Part shown: positions 10,960 through 20,260 of the stretch, in pieces
Layout: each line of letters starts with the position of its first letter
Numbering within the stretch: the first letter of the stretch is position 1
Assembly (NCBI GenBank): GCA_000310025.1
Contig: FN648462.1
Location: forward strand, 11,012 to 40,312
DNA length: 29,301 nt
Source of the DNA: Ectocarpus siliculosus
Lineage: Eukaryota > Sar > Phaeophyceae > Ectocarpales > Ectocarpaceae
Direction: 5' to 3'
Program-made: the position numbers and the translations under genes
Notes under the pieces: model-generated
The model's database searches: none
What the model was told of the DNA's origin: nothing
What the model saw: the letters and a program-made list of their open reading frames with translations, nothing else

Positions 10960-11580
10960 TCAAAACCTCGACGATATTCTCCCTATCCTAGCTCGGGCCA
11001 TCGCCACCGCCGCAAGGTGCATGTCGTCCCCTGCCGACACTACCCCCGGTCGCCGCACGCCTCCGCTAACGGCGACTGCGGCGCCAACTCCGGCCCCCGA
11101 AGCCGGCGGCACGGCGGCCGTCCTTTCCCCGGCAGGCGGCGGTGTCGCGACAAAGGCGCCGCCGCCCCCATAAATTCCCGCCGGCGCAGCGACTTCGCTG
11201 CTAGCGCTCCTCCGGTAACCCCTCCCTCGCCTGCCGGCCGTGCCCGTGCCGACACCCACGCCATCAAACTGATACCCACGACAGGCAGCAGCAGCAGCAG
11301 TATAAGGGTACCTGCTGATGTGCGGTGCCCCGGCGGCGCGGCCGTTCGGGAGTTCCGCAAGCGGCGTGTTTTGCGAATACTCCGCAGCCGCGGTTGCGGC
11401 GGCGGCGGCGGCGCCGGGGGAGGAGGCGTAGGCGTTCTCCTTGTTGTGCTTGTTGTTGACGCCGTGGTCGCGCCGCTGCTGCGGTGGCGGTGGCGGTGGC
11501 GGTGGTGGTGGCACGGGGGCTGCCCAGGTGCCGAGATCTCGCGCCGCCGCTATCGTCTCCATGAAGCCTGCGTAGGACTC
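10960..11580 (-). CDS. NEK2: NEK exon 9: Pro-rich tail with KEN box
   Basis: Acceptor TTTGTGGCAG, phase 0. Starts ESYAGFMETIAAARDLGTW, then ten Pro, then NNKHNKENAYASS with a KEN box coded at 11434-11442. Ala/Gly-rich sequence leads to the stop TGA at 10960-10962. The open frame, strong GC at third positions and phase agreement support it. Confidence 0.7.
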   Translation of the reverse strand, partial: ESYAGFMETIAAARDLGTWAAPVPPPPPPPPPPQQRRDHGVNNKHNKENAYASSPGAAAAAATAAAEYSQNTPLAELPNGRAAGAPHISRYPYTAAAAACRGYQFDGVGVGTGTAGRRGRGYRRSASSEVAAPAGIYGGGGAFVATPPPAGERTAAVPPASGAGVGAAVAVSGGVRRPGVVSAGDDMHLAAVAMARARIGRISSRF

Positions 11581-14500
11581 CTGCCACAAAGTCGTGACGT
11601 AGCACAGACAGGGAGGGGTGTGTGTGGTTATTGCGTGTAGCAGACAACAAACTTTGAGGCGACCCGCGAATTAACGTGGGTAGATGTGAAGACCACGGCA
11701 ATAACAACAACAACAGATGCAGGATTGCTCAATGGTCGATTACTGCGCAATGGTCGATTTATTTCCTCGAGTGAAGAGGTGGAGCCTTTTGCATCACCAT
11801 AGCCATCATCGTTCCAAGCAAAAACATGGTGCGCGGTATCGCACGCGAGCCGTGGGCATCACAGCCGACCGGACCAACCTCGCAGATACGAGCGATGTGC
11901 ACCAGCATCCAACCCGGACAACCATATTGCGTCCCCTTAACCGGCAACAAAAAACACCCGAAACAAAACACACCCACCAACTACCATGTGTGCGCGTTTG
12001 TGTTCGTCCCATCCATTCTGGCTATTATACAAGCCAATCGGCCTACCATATATCTGACGTGTCAGCCGGGGTCACACACAAGAGGGAAGGTTACACAGGA
12101 GCTTTTTTCTTTTCTGCCGGCGTGCAGGTGTTCACGACCCATACAGCGGCCGCCGCTACTCACCCTGGCCTTCCTCCCGGCAGCCATCACCGCCTCCGTC
12201 CTCGTAGAACGCAACTCCCCCCCGTTGTCGTCCCAGCCGCCTCTCGCCCGCCGCCGCCGCCCCTCACCGGCCGGCGAAGACGCGCGGTCCTCGTCGTCGT
12301 CGTGGCGGTTGTAGCGGTACCGATTGCGCGGCTGCTGCCTGCGCGGCGGCGGCGGCGGCGCCGCTCCCGCCGCCAACACGCACGGCGGGGCGGCGAAGGT
12401 CCCGCCCTCGTGCGAACCCATCGGGACGGTTTCGTCCAGGCAGGAGGACGAGCGAGGGGGCGAAACGACGGCGGTCGTGCCGACGGCATCATCATCATCA
12501 TCATCATCATCATCTGCCGTTTTTACTGTACTTTTGGGGTCTCCGCGGCCGCCGCCACCGCCGCATTCACTCGCTCGCTCCCTGCTGACGGCGCTCTCGG
12601 CCTGCTCCCTGGCGACCACCCTCTCGCCGCTGTCGGCGTCGGTGCTACCGCTGCTGCTCCTGTGTGCGATAGGGGAGACGTGGCGAGAGGTCTCTCTGTG
12701 TAGGACCAACGACGCGTAGTCCAGCACGGCAGTGGTAGCGTCCGCGGCGTTAGGCGTCCGGAGGTCTGACTTATCGCCGCTCCTGCGAGGAAGGAACGGG
12801 CGAGGGAAAAGACAAGACACGCACCAAGGTGAGCAGAGGCGCACGTGGGGCGGGGGGTTAACACACAATCCCTTCGCCGCGGTGCTTTCGCGATAAAACG
12901 CATCACCTACATAGCAAGCCAGCACAACATAAAAATACCAAGAGACAGCGAGGGCAGAGGCAGACAGGGGCACGTGGGGCGGGGGGTTAACACACAATCC
13001 CTTCGCCACGGTGCTTACGCGACAAAACGCATCACCCAGCGAAGGCACAAACAAAACAAGCACTCTAGAATCACGCCTAATCAGTATGCTCACGTTGGCG
13101 AAGCGTAGCACTCTGGCTTTGCAATTTCCTCCCCTCGCCGGCTGCTATCGGAACCACCACTCCCCGGCGCAGCAGATCCTTCAGCATCAGCATCAGCATC
13201 AGCCCCCCTTCTTCTCCGTCGCAGCAGCATCGTCACGTCCTCTCCCGCCACCCCGCGACACTCCCTTTCCCGACGGGGTGTCTTCCGCTGCTCCCCCGCG
13301 GCGGCACCTCTTTCCGCCACCGCCTCCCTGTCACCAAGAGCGGACGAGCCGCTCGTCGTGGAGGGCGAAGCTTGCCGAACACGGCTCGCAGGAGACGGGG
13401 CTTGCTGTGAAGCTTGCCGAGCAAGGCTCGCAGGGGACGGAGCTTGCTGCTGCTGCTGCTGCTGCTGCTGCCGCTGCTGCCGCTCCTCGTTTTGTACGTC
13501 GAGGTGGTGGTGGGCCTGTCGGTGGTGCAGCCGCGGGGGCGACGGCCTCGCCTCGTGGCCGTTCGCCGCTCCAACCCCCGCCGCCGGCAGAGAAGACCCC
13601 CGGGGGAAACAGAAACAACAGCCGGGATGTCCACCACCGCCTGCGACGGTGCGCTTATCGCCCTCCTGCTCCTGCTCCTTCCGGCTCTCCCGCTGGGAGT
13701 TAAGGGCGGCCAGGGCCCGCTCCGAGCGGTACCGGAGCTTAGCCTCGCCCGTGGCTAGCTCGGCCTCCCGCCGCTCGATGTCCACCTCTCGCGACTTTAG
13801 GGTCCGCAGGCGGCGAAGATAGCTGTTGTTGTCGGACGAGCGAAAGGCAACAGGGGGTGACAGTGGTGAGTGTTGATTGGGAGGGGGGGGTGTACTCATA
13901 GTCGTGCATGCCGTAGTCGTTTGACCATTGACCTCGCATCCCTACAAAGCCGGGACGGAGCATGCCGGGTTCTCACCGGACCAGGCTCTCACATCACCAA
14001 GCGCGAAGCGCCGTGAGGTATTTGGCGAGTCGCATGAAGGGTGCGCTGCATCCTGCTGAGGGTGTTCGGCATCTTGTGCTTACTTCCTTGCGTACGGATG
14101 ACAGCTACGTATGACTTAACTTATTTTCTGGTGCTTTCACTTCCAGAGACAGTTTAAGCACTGTGTAACTGCCTCGAGGAAGCTTGACCATTTTAACACA
14201 ACGTGGTGCGATCATCCCCCGTTGCGCGGAGTGAGGGGGGGGGGTACCGCATAGCCGTGCATGCCGTAGTCGTTAGACCATTGACCTCGCAGGAGAGGGG
14301 GGGGCTTGTGTTAAGAGGTTGTTGCTGAGGAGGATCCGGATCCCAAGGTTTAAGGAGATTTGACTTTTTACCATGATCGGCATAGTCTAGATACCTCCGC
14401 GTTGTGTGCCGTTGAAGTACAAGGGGAGCCGTGCTTCATGAAAGGATCGTACGAGAGGGGGTTCTGCACGCATAGGGATGGGGAGAGGATCAAAGGTGGT

Positions 14501-17500
14501 TTGAGCCAATGCACGCATAGAACCCACGCCGCCTGTGACCCGACTGCTCTCTGCACAAACTTCATCATGGGCCACCACAAAAAAATGGACGCCCGATTAC
14601 TCCGCGACGAAGAGGATGCCAAAACCGAACGATACACCACGATTTTTTGGAAAGCTCTCGATATGACGGTTACATCGCTGCCACCTTTGGGCACCGTCAC
14701 TGCCTGCTTCTGCAGAGTAGTAATCGAGCTTTGAACACCGGTAGAAAGGGGGTATGGTATCTAACGCGACCTAAGGTGGTACCAGCATAAGGTAGCTGCC
14801 GCGAGGCAAGGCAAGGCAAGGCAAGGCAAGGCAAGTCAAGGCAAGACCTACCTTTGTTCGAGCTGGAACTCCTGTACGAGGAGGCGGTTTTCTCGGAGGG
14901 GGAGCTGCAGCCCCGGCACCTTGGCGAGGTCCTCCATCCGAGGCCGCTTGTGCCGCTGGTGTGTGTCATTGCATCGGTGTGATTGGTCGGCGGCAGGCGT
15001 TGAGACGAAGGGTTTTCGTTAGAGGCAACAGTAGTGATGATAGTGGTGGTGGTGTTGATACAATCACCAGGTCGTCGTGGTAGGGTTAGTGTTAGTGTTT
15101 GTGTTGGTGTTGGCCTTAGTACTAGTGTTTGGAGTGTTAGTCTTAGGGATAGCGTTTGTGTTGGAATAGCACTAGTGATAGGCGTGTTCGTGTGAGGGTT
15201 AGGGTTAGCGATTGTGTTGGCGTTAGTACTATATAGTGTTAGGAGTGTTAAGTGTTAGTGTTAAGGGTTAGGGCGGGGTAAACTAGGACAAGACGCTCTT
15301 GTGGGAGGTTAGTGGTGACTGCAGTTCCTCAGCCCTACAACACCCAAACCAGAACATGGAATCTAACACGAAAATGCTTTTGGTCAAGCTCAAGCTTAGG
15401 CTCACGCACGCTCGTCCTTCGTCCACAGACATCGTGTTTCGGGCCTACTCAACATGCACGGTGCTACTGACGGTTGCGTTTGCATCTTTTTAGCTGGCTG
15501 GGCACTGCCGTCCGTGCTAGCAGACCACCACATTCGAGGGAGGGCGGCCTGATCCCTTACCGAGCCAGTCCCGAAGCAAGAAAATATTTTGAACCCCTGC
15601 GAGAGACTGACGTCTTGTCATTGGTCAGCCGGTTAGCGCGGTCGAGTCGAATATAAGAAACACACACGCACTGACCGTCTTGCTGAGCATCCACTCGATG
15701 GTGGCGAACAGGTCGGGGGAATAGCGAGAAGGGATCGGCGCCACCTTGCTGGTGTTGATTTTCATCGCCAGGGCCAGCTGGTTGTGCGCATCAAAAGGGC
15801 GCCTGCCAAAAAAAAAGAAAAAATGAAGACAAACGATGCAGTAACAGGCACACGAGGGAAGGTATGCAACCGCGGGCCAAAAACAGGTCAGCTGGTTGGT
15901 TGTATGAGCATCAAAAGGGCGCCTGTCATAACAAAAAATAAAGACAAACGATGCAACAACAAGTACACGGGATCGTGCACACCACGGTTCAAAAACAGGT
16001 CAGCTGGTTGGTAGTGTGCGCATCAAAAGGGCGCCTGCCATAAAAAAAACAAAACAGACGAACAACACAACAAGCACACGAGAAGACACACATAACACCA
16101 CGGTTCGGCACGCATACCATCCTGAAGAATCGTCGACTAAGGGCTGCAGCCACAGGAAAAAAAAACGCGGCCCCATACACATGGTTCGACGAGTCGCGCC
16201 GCGTCAGGCCGGGTGTGGGTGGAGCTACTACGGCTGCATGCATGTGTGCACGTGCCCCGGAAAAGAAAGGTTTAGCCAACCTCCGGCTTGTGCCAACACA
16301 AACAAACAAGTATTGGATTTGGAAACACATCGCGTCGAGGGATCTCCGTAGATGTATCGGGCTCTTTCCGCACCCACTTGGTTGTGGAGCGATCGAGCTT
16401 TGGAAGTCGGCCCGGGGGGGGGTGTCATCTTTCCGACTCTTACGGAATACCACGGTACGGTATACGGTACGGTCCAGACAATCTTGGTCGTGGAGCGATC
16501 GAGCTTTGAAAGTCGGTCCAGGGGGAGGTGCCATCTCTCCCTCCGCCTCTTTCGGTATATTCTTGCACTACGGTACGGTACGGTACGCGTTCCATGACGA
16601 CGGCGTGGAACCAATAGACTTGGAAACTGCCGTGGCCAACAACAACCCTCACTCGCGCAAGAAAAGAAAAGTGCGCTTGAAGCGAGGATAGGGAGGGTGT
16701 CCCGGCGGTAAAACAAGCCTTGGAGGCGAAAATCACACCGCAGCTCGGTCACGCTACATATATGGCATAGAAGCCTCCTACTCACCCAAGCAGCCCAGCT
16801 TCCGTCGATCCCACCCCCATCAAAACACCCGCTACAAGTCCTCGAATGCTAAATGGTGGCAGGAAACACCGTCCGACGACCACGGAGTCTAGTACACAAG
16901 AGTACTACCTTTACAAGGTGTGCCTCCGGAGTGGGCTCAGCAGAGCATGTAATACTTGTAGGGTCATCAATGCGTCATGCAACATGGAAGTAGAGCATGT
17001 GCTGGTGTAAATCAACTTCCAGCTGCCATCGGCGACGTTTCCCACGCACGAAACAAAGCTGACGTGATGTTTTCGACTCGAAGAGCCCAGCGAACATCAA
17101 CGAACCACTACCAAAAAAAAAAAAATCTGAATACAGCAGCCTTACTACTCACGTGAGTGCCGCTGCCTCGTACATCAAGCAGCCGAGAGACCAGACATCG
17201 GTGCGCTCGTCGTAGCGCTGCTCGTTGATCAGCTCGGGGGACATGTAGTACGGCGTGCCCACGCTGGTCTCCGCTAGCTGCGCGCCGCTCAGCTCCTTCG
17301 CCAGCCCGAAATCTCCCAACTTGCGTGTTTTCGTAGGAAAATAATAGAAAAATGAAGAGGATACGGAGCAGGTAAAAACAGGCGTAATTCTTGACGTGTG
17401 CTTGACGCCTGTTGGCAAGTGATGCTTGTTGTTTGGGGGGAAAAAGTGTATTGTGCGAAGAAACGTGGTAGAAACATAGGCATGTAGGTCACGAAACACG

Positions 17501-20260
17501 ATGAACTCATCGCCATTCTTTCAGCAAAAAAAAAATATACGGACAGACAAAGGAGCTTGTCGATGCTCGACGCATGGGGCAACACGCCTCGGGCAATGGG
17601 AGGAACAAGCGGGGAGGCCTCCCCTACCGTCTGTCGCCCCCCTCGTCAAAAGAAAGTAGTCCGCAGAGCGGAACAACGTAGGGGCGCCCACAAAGGGCGG
17701 TTCAACTCTCTTCCGCGAGCCCTCACCTCACCCTCAACCTCCCTACGAAAATTTCCCCAAACACGACCCGAAAAATAGAGCGGTGGACAAATATGTCGTC
17801 GTCTAGTCTAACCCAAAAAAGTGGCGTGTTAAAGCCGCCAACGCTGCCAGACGTGTTTACCTTGACAACGCTAAAGCCGCCAACGCTGCCAGACGTGTTT
17901 ACCTTGACAACGTTGTCGCTGGTGAGGAAGACGTTGTCGGGCTTGAGGTCGCGGTGGATGATCGGCCTCCTCGACCCTTCCTTCCCCATTCGGCCGTGGC
18001 AAAACTCGAGAGCCACCACCACCTGGCACATGAGGTTCCACAGGAACGACTCGTCCAAGTACTCCCTGCATTCCGGGCAAAAACGACAGGAAACGGGGGG
18101 GGGGGGGGTTGTGCTAATGTAAACGCATGCCGTAGCCGTTAGGTCATTGACGTCGCATCCCTAAGGAGCAAGCCGGGTTTTCACCGGACCAGGCTATCAC
18201 ATCACCAAGCGCGAAGGGCCGTGAGGTTGTCGGCGAGGGTGCGTGGCATCCTTTTAAGAGTGTTCGGCATCTTCTGGCTACTTCCTTGCATGCGGCAGGA
18301 GGGGGGGGGTATCCCTGAATGCAATATCAGACATAACACCGCGACACCACCAGCGTGACACGAGGGAACTGTATCCTCGACAGACGTTCCGGAGATGAAT
18401 GCACAACCCATTCCAAAGTCCACCGACGCGCAGTTGGTAGATCGAATATCGAATTACAGAGTTGATCACGTGACAGGAGGTGACATACGATAAACCAACA
18501 CCGTACTTTGTAAGTGATCGAAAACGGAGCAGAGAACACAACATGACTCTTGTTTTGTTCGTCGATAATGTTTTGTTTTCTATGGCTCCAGAAAAGAAAA
18601 GGAATCTCACCCCCTGAGCCTCCTCGTCTTGATGACCCTGGCTAGATCGGTGCTGCAGTGCTCCATGACGATGTGCAACCGAGTCCTCCTCCGATCCACG
18701 ATGCGGTCGTAGTAGCGCACGATGAACGGGTGCCGCAGCTCGCGCAAAATATTCACCTGTGGTTATTATCATCGATAAACGTAAGAATGATAAGAGGCAT
18801 GCTCACCTATTGTTACTTCAATCGACGTTAGTGTGATAAGAAGGAACCGTCTGCCATACAGCGTATCCTCTTCTGCCTGTTCCGTATAACAATGTTTTTC
18901 TTCGCCCTCTCCACGACGCGGGGACGGTTCTCTCTTCTACCCCGTTGAAAAGACGAGAGTCTCACTTCCCTTGCAAGGAAAAATGTTGTTGTGTTGACAT
19001 AAAAAACCGCTCTCTGCTCAGCACCTTCTCGTGCCGGTCCAACTGAACACGGCCGCCTTCCTCCATGGTCACAGGCCGTGAGACGAAGAATGGAAGAATG
19101 GTGCAACAAGGGGGATACTTACCAGATACAACACAGCAGTCTACTGTAGAGAGCAAGTGGAAGGGATGGTGGACTTGCGTGCGTACCCGCAGATAAAAAA
19201 TGTCAATGTCGGGTCGAGGCTCAAGTTCCGTCGAGTACAGGCTATGGAATTGGGTTTTTGGTGAAGGGCCCTCGGCCGAGCTTTTGTATGGACAACGCGT
19301 GTATCTCTTCGTGAAACTTTGAGCTTCCGTTTCTCAACGAAACATTCAAACACTTCTATGTTGCCCAGCCCGCTCTGTACTTGTACATGCATACGTGCAT
19401 ACGCACATCAGAATATGCAGCACTCTGGGCTCTGGGCAGCATGGAAAAGGTACAACGGTTGATCCGGCAGAGCATGAAGGCAGGTGGTTGAGGGTTTTCG
19501 GGCGACCCAACACGAGGCCCCCAACCTGACGACCCAAACACAGAGTACTAACCATCGGTTGTACGCAAGTACGTAGACTATATACTCCTGTGTATCTGGT
19601 AACGCATGTATTCAGGACATGGGTGTTGCTACCAAGGGGCAATACCGTCAGCACGCCAACGCTCAATTTGCTGTACTGCTGAACCCACCGTGTAAACCAG
19701 TGCGTTGATTAAGCGGCTAAGAGACGGCAGTTGGATTTGAGATTCATTTCATGGGTCTGCTGCCCACTTGGGGAGGGAACACCAAAGTTGGTTGTACAGA
19801 ACATTTCCAGTTGAAAACAGCTGCCGGGATGAAGGAAAGATGAAGGGAGCGAGAAAGAGAGATTTAGGCGGGGAAACAGAGAGAGAGCAGCAGTGTCCCT
19901 TGTGCCTCGTGCCGGCTCGGTTGTACAAAACAACGCAAAAGGCAGAGAGCTGTGTCGGCCTGGCTCTCTCGCTGAAAAACCACGACCTATGATATCTACG
20001 AAAGAGAGGTTGGACATTATTTTTTGAAATGAAGAACGCAGACGACTAGAACATTTGTAGCTTGTAGCCGTGTGTCTTTCCGCTTGCTCAATCGACGAAC
20101 TCACCTCGGCCACGATCTGCTCTTTCTGCTTCTCGTCCGCCGCGCCGTAGTCCATCTCCTTGACCACCAGCGTCTTGCCGTCGGCCTTCCGCCGTACCTT
20201 TCTCACCACCCCGAAGCTGCCCCTGCCAAGCGTCTGCAACACATCGAACTGCTGCTCCAT
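10960..20260 (-). CDS. NEK2: NEK2/NIMA-like Ser/Thr kinase, 9 exons, complete
   Basis: Exons (transcription order) 20105-20260, 18611-18756, 17903-18065, 17153-17319, 15676-15802, 14852-14955, 13094-13822, 12164-12782 and 10960-11580 join in consistent phases into 943 residues. The kinase domain (about 5-275) has the Gly loop LGRGSFGVV, VVK lysine K34, helix C Glu E52 in EVNILREL, HPFIVRYYDRI, HRDLKPDN at 138-145, DFG at 158-160 and GTPYYMSPE at 176-184. The RYYD signature and the insert before HRD match NEK2/NIMA rather than other families. A coiled coil (about 296-345), poly-Gln, poly-Asp, poly-Pro and a KEN box (784-786) follow. Known NEK2 members act at the centrosome and in mitotic entry; that role here is inference. 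The kinase seems catalytically intact. Confidence 0.92.
12164..12782 (-). CDS. NEK2: NEK exon 8: acidic and disordered tail
   Basis: Acceptor TTCCTCGCAG in good pyrimidine context, donor GCCAGG|GTGAGT. The phase matches exon 7 (AC+G) and exon 9 (phase 0). Contains an Asp run from GAT repeats (12487-12514), Arg/Tyr/Asn-rich NRYRYNRHDDDED and Pro/Ala tracts. No known domain. Confidence 0.7.
12487..12514 (-). repeat. (GAT)n tract coding poly-Asp
   Basis: Nine consecutive GAT codons on the - strand in NEK exon 8. Confidence 0.9.
12838..13040. repeat. Tandem duplication, unit about 128 bp
   Basis: Blocks beginning CACGTGGGGCGGGGGGTTAA at 12843 and 12971 share about 65 bases with few mismatches, separated by a diverged remainder. 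It fills most of NEK intron 7 (12783-13093). Confidence 0.9.
13094..13822 (-). CDS. NEK2: NEK exon 7: coiled coil and Gln/Ser tail
   Basis: Acceptor AACAACAG. Begins with YLRRLRTLKSREVDIERREA, a heptad-like coiled coil as found after the kinase domain of NEK2, then Gly/Pro/Ser-rich sequence, poly-Gln, and a 14-residue tandem repeat containing RQAS. The frame would hit TGA three bases after CCAAC; the donor AC|GTGAGC and phase-matched exon 8 argue for splicing instead, though termination here remains possible. Confidence 0.75.
13367..13450 (-). repeat. 42-bp coding tandem duplication in NEK exon 7
   Basis: Two 42-base units (13367-13408, 13409-13450) with about five differences. They encode two 14-residue copies related to QAPSPASLARQAS, next to the poly-Gln CAG run at about 13446-13470. 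Confidence 0.9.
13879..14244 (+). repeat. Copy B of G-tract dispersed element (reference copy)
   Basis: Near full-length copy of about 365 bases bounded by G runs at 13879-13890 and 14234-14244. It matches 3719-4085 in reverse complement. No open frame of note, no obvious terminal inverted repeats and no A tail were seen. Lies in NEK intron 6 (13823-14851), antisense to the kinase gene. Confidence 0.85.
14245..14304 (+). repeat. Copy B' of G-tract element, truncated, head-to-tail
   Basis: Starts at the end of copy B's G run with GCCGTGCATGCCGTAGTCGTT and stops after GACCTCGCA, followed by another G run (14297-14304). Confidence 0.8.
14305..14851. other. Rest of NEK intron 6
   Basis: Unique-looking sequence. 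A 124-codon open frame on + (14360-14734) has no recognisable motif and lies antisense within the intron; I do not call it a gene. The stretch ends in the GGCAA pentamer repeat. Confidence 0.4.
14805..14845. repeat. (GGCAA)n pentanucleotide microsatellite
   Basis: About eight near-perfect units with one GTCAA variant, seven bases from the exon 6 donor. Confidence 0.95.
14852..14955 (-). CDS. NEK2: NEK exon 6: end of kinase domain
   Basis: Encodes RHKRPRMEDLAKVPGL (kinase subdomain XI Arg in RP) and then LRENRLLVQEFQLEQ, the beginning of the linker. Donor CAAAG|GTAGGT is followed directly by a CTTGC pentamer repeat. Confidence 0.88.
15078..15275 (+). repeat. Degenerate telomere-like GTTAG-rich tract
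   Basis: About 200 bases dominated by GTTAGTG, TTAGGG and GTGTT words, including AGGGTTAGGGTTAG near 15197-15211 and AAGGGTTAGGG near 15262-15273. Lies in NEK intron 5 (14956-15675). Confidence 0.6.
15676..15802 (-). CDS. NEK2: NEK exon 5: helix F-G region
   Basis: Acceptor GCCTGCC on + (GGCAG on the coding strand). Encodes TRPFDAHNQLALAMK, then IPSRYSPDLFATIEWML, matching the NEK2 PF...IP-RYS--L order. Donor AAGACG|GTCAGT is slightly non-consensus. The 5' end of this exon is triplicated upstream. Confidence 0.88.
15777..16045 (-). repeat. Triplicated exon 5 acceptor region
   Basis: The block GCATCAAAAGGGCGCCTG recurs at 15789, 15909 and 16021 (steps 120 and 112), each preceded on + by CAGCTGGTTG and followed by an A-rich tract. 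On the coding strand every copy is a pyrimidine tract, an acceptor and the first codons of exon 5 (RPFDA). The copy at 15777-15812 contains the functional exon. Confidence 0.9.
16370..16600. repeat. Tandem duplication, unit about 106 bp, with CGGTA repeats
   Basis: GTGGAGCGATCGAGCTTTG at about 16384 and 16490 followed by similar sequence; each unit ends in an ACGGT pentamer run. Lies in NEK intron 4 (15803-17152), otherwise featureless. Confidence 0.85.
17153..17319 (-). CDS. NEK2: NEK exon 4: DFG and activation loop
   Basis: Acceptor CGCAAG, less common than CAG but forced by the join VVK-LGDFGLAK. Encodes the activation loop with T173 and S174 before VGTPYYMSPE (T173 corresponds to the activating Thr of NEK2) and then DVWSLGCLMYE. 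Donor CTCAC|GTGAGT. Confidence 0.92.
17830..17913 (-). repeat. 42-bp tandem duplication of the NEK exon 3 donor
   Basis: Units 17830-17871 and 17872-17913 are identical apart from the last base. The upstream unit on the coding strand holds the end of exon 3 (GTTGTCAAG) and its donor GTAAAC; the second unit repeats both inside the intron. Confidence 0.97.
17903..18065 (-). CDS. NEK2: NEK exon 3: HRD catalytic loop
   Basis: Acceptor AATGCAG. Encodes EYLDESFLWNLMCQVV, the short basic insert and IIHRDLKPDNVFL. The donor VVK|GTAAAC lies inside a perfect 42-bp tandem duplication, so a second identical donor is present 42 bases downstream. Confidence 0.92.
18088..18309 (+). repeat. Copy D of G-tract dispersed element (type 2)
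   Basis: Bounded by G runs at 18095-18108 and about 18300-18309. It shares the ACATCACCAAGCGCGAAG and GTGTTCGGCATCTT blocks with copies B and C but has internal deletions and the CTAATGTAAACGCATGCC variant seen in copy E. Lies in NEK intron 2, antisense to the kinase gene. Confidence 0.85.
18611..18756 (-). CDS. NEK2: NEK exon 2: helix C to hinge
   Basis: Acceptor CCACAG, donor AGGGG|GTGAGA, phase 2 at the end. Encodes VNILRELRHPFIVRYYDR and the hinge LHIVMEHC, all typical of NEK2/NIMA kinases. Confidence 0.92.
18757..20104. other. NEK intron 1
   Basis: 1,348-bp intron between the Gly-loop and helix C exons. No repeat copy or coding segment recognised; a purine-rich GAGA stretch lies at about 19850-19890 on +. 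Confidence 0.7.
20105..20260 (-). CDS. NEK2: NEK exon 1: start and glycine loop
   Basis: 52 codons from the ATG at 20258-20260 to GAG|GTGAGT. The ATG sits four residues before the first beta strand, as is usual in NEK2. Contains LGRGSFGVV and the ATP-anchoring Lys in LVVKEMDY. Confidence 0.92.

Noticed and set aside
13085-13096. Kinase ending at the TGA just after the exon 7 border
   Set aside because: The stop overlaps a good donor (AAC|GTGAGC), and exon 8 resumes in the matching phase after a strong acceptor; the alternative is kept as a caveat.
14360-14734. 124-codon + strand frame inside kinase intron 6
   Set aside because: No motif, no codon bias like the confirmed exons, and antisense inside an intron; kept only as a remark.
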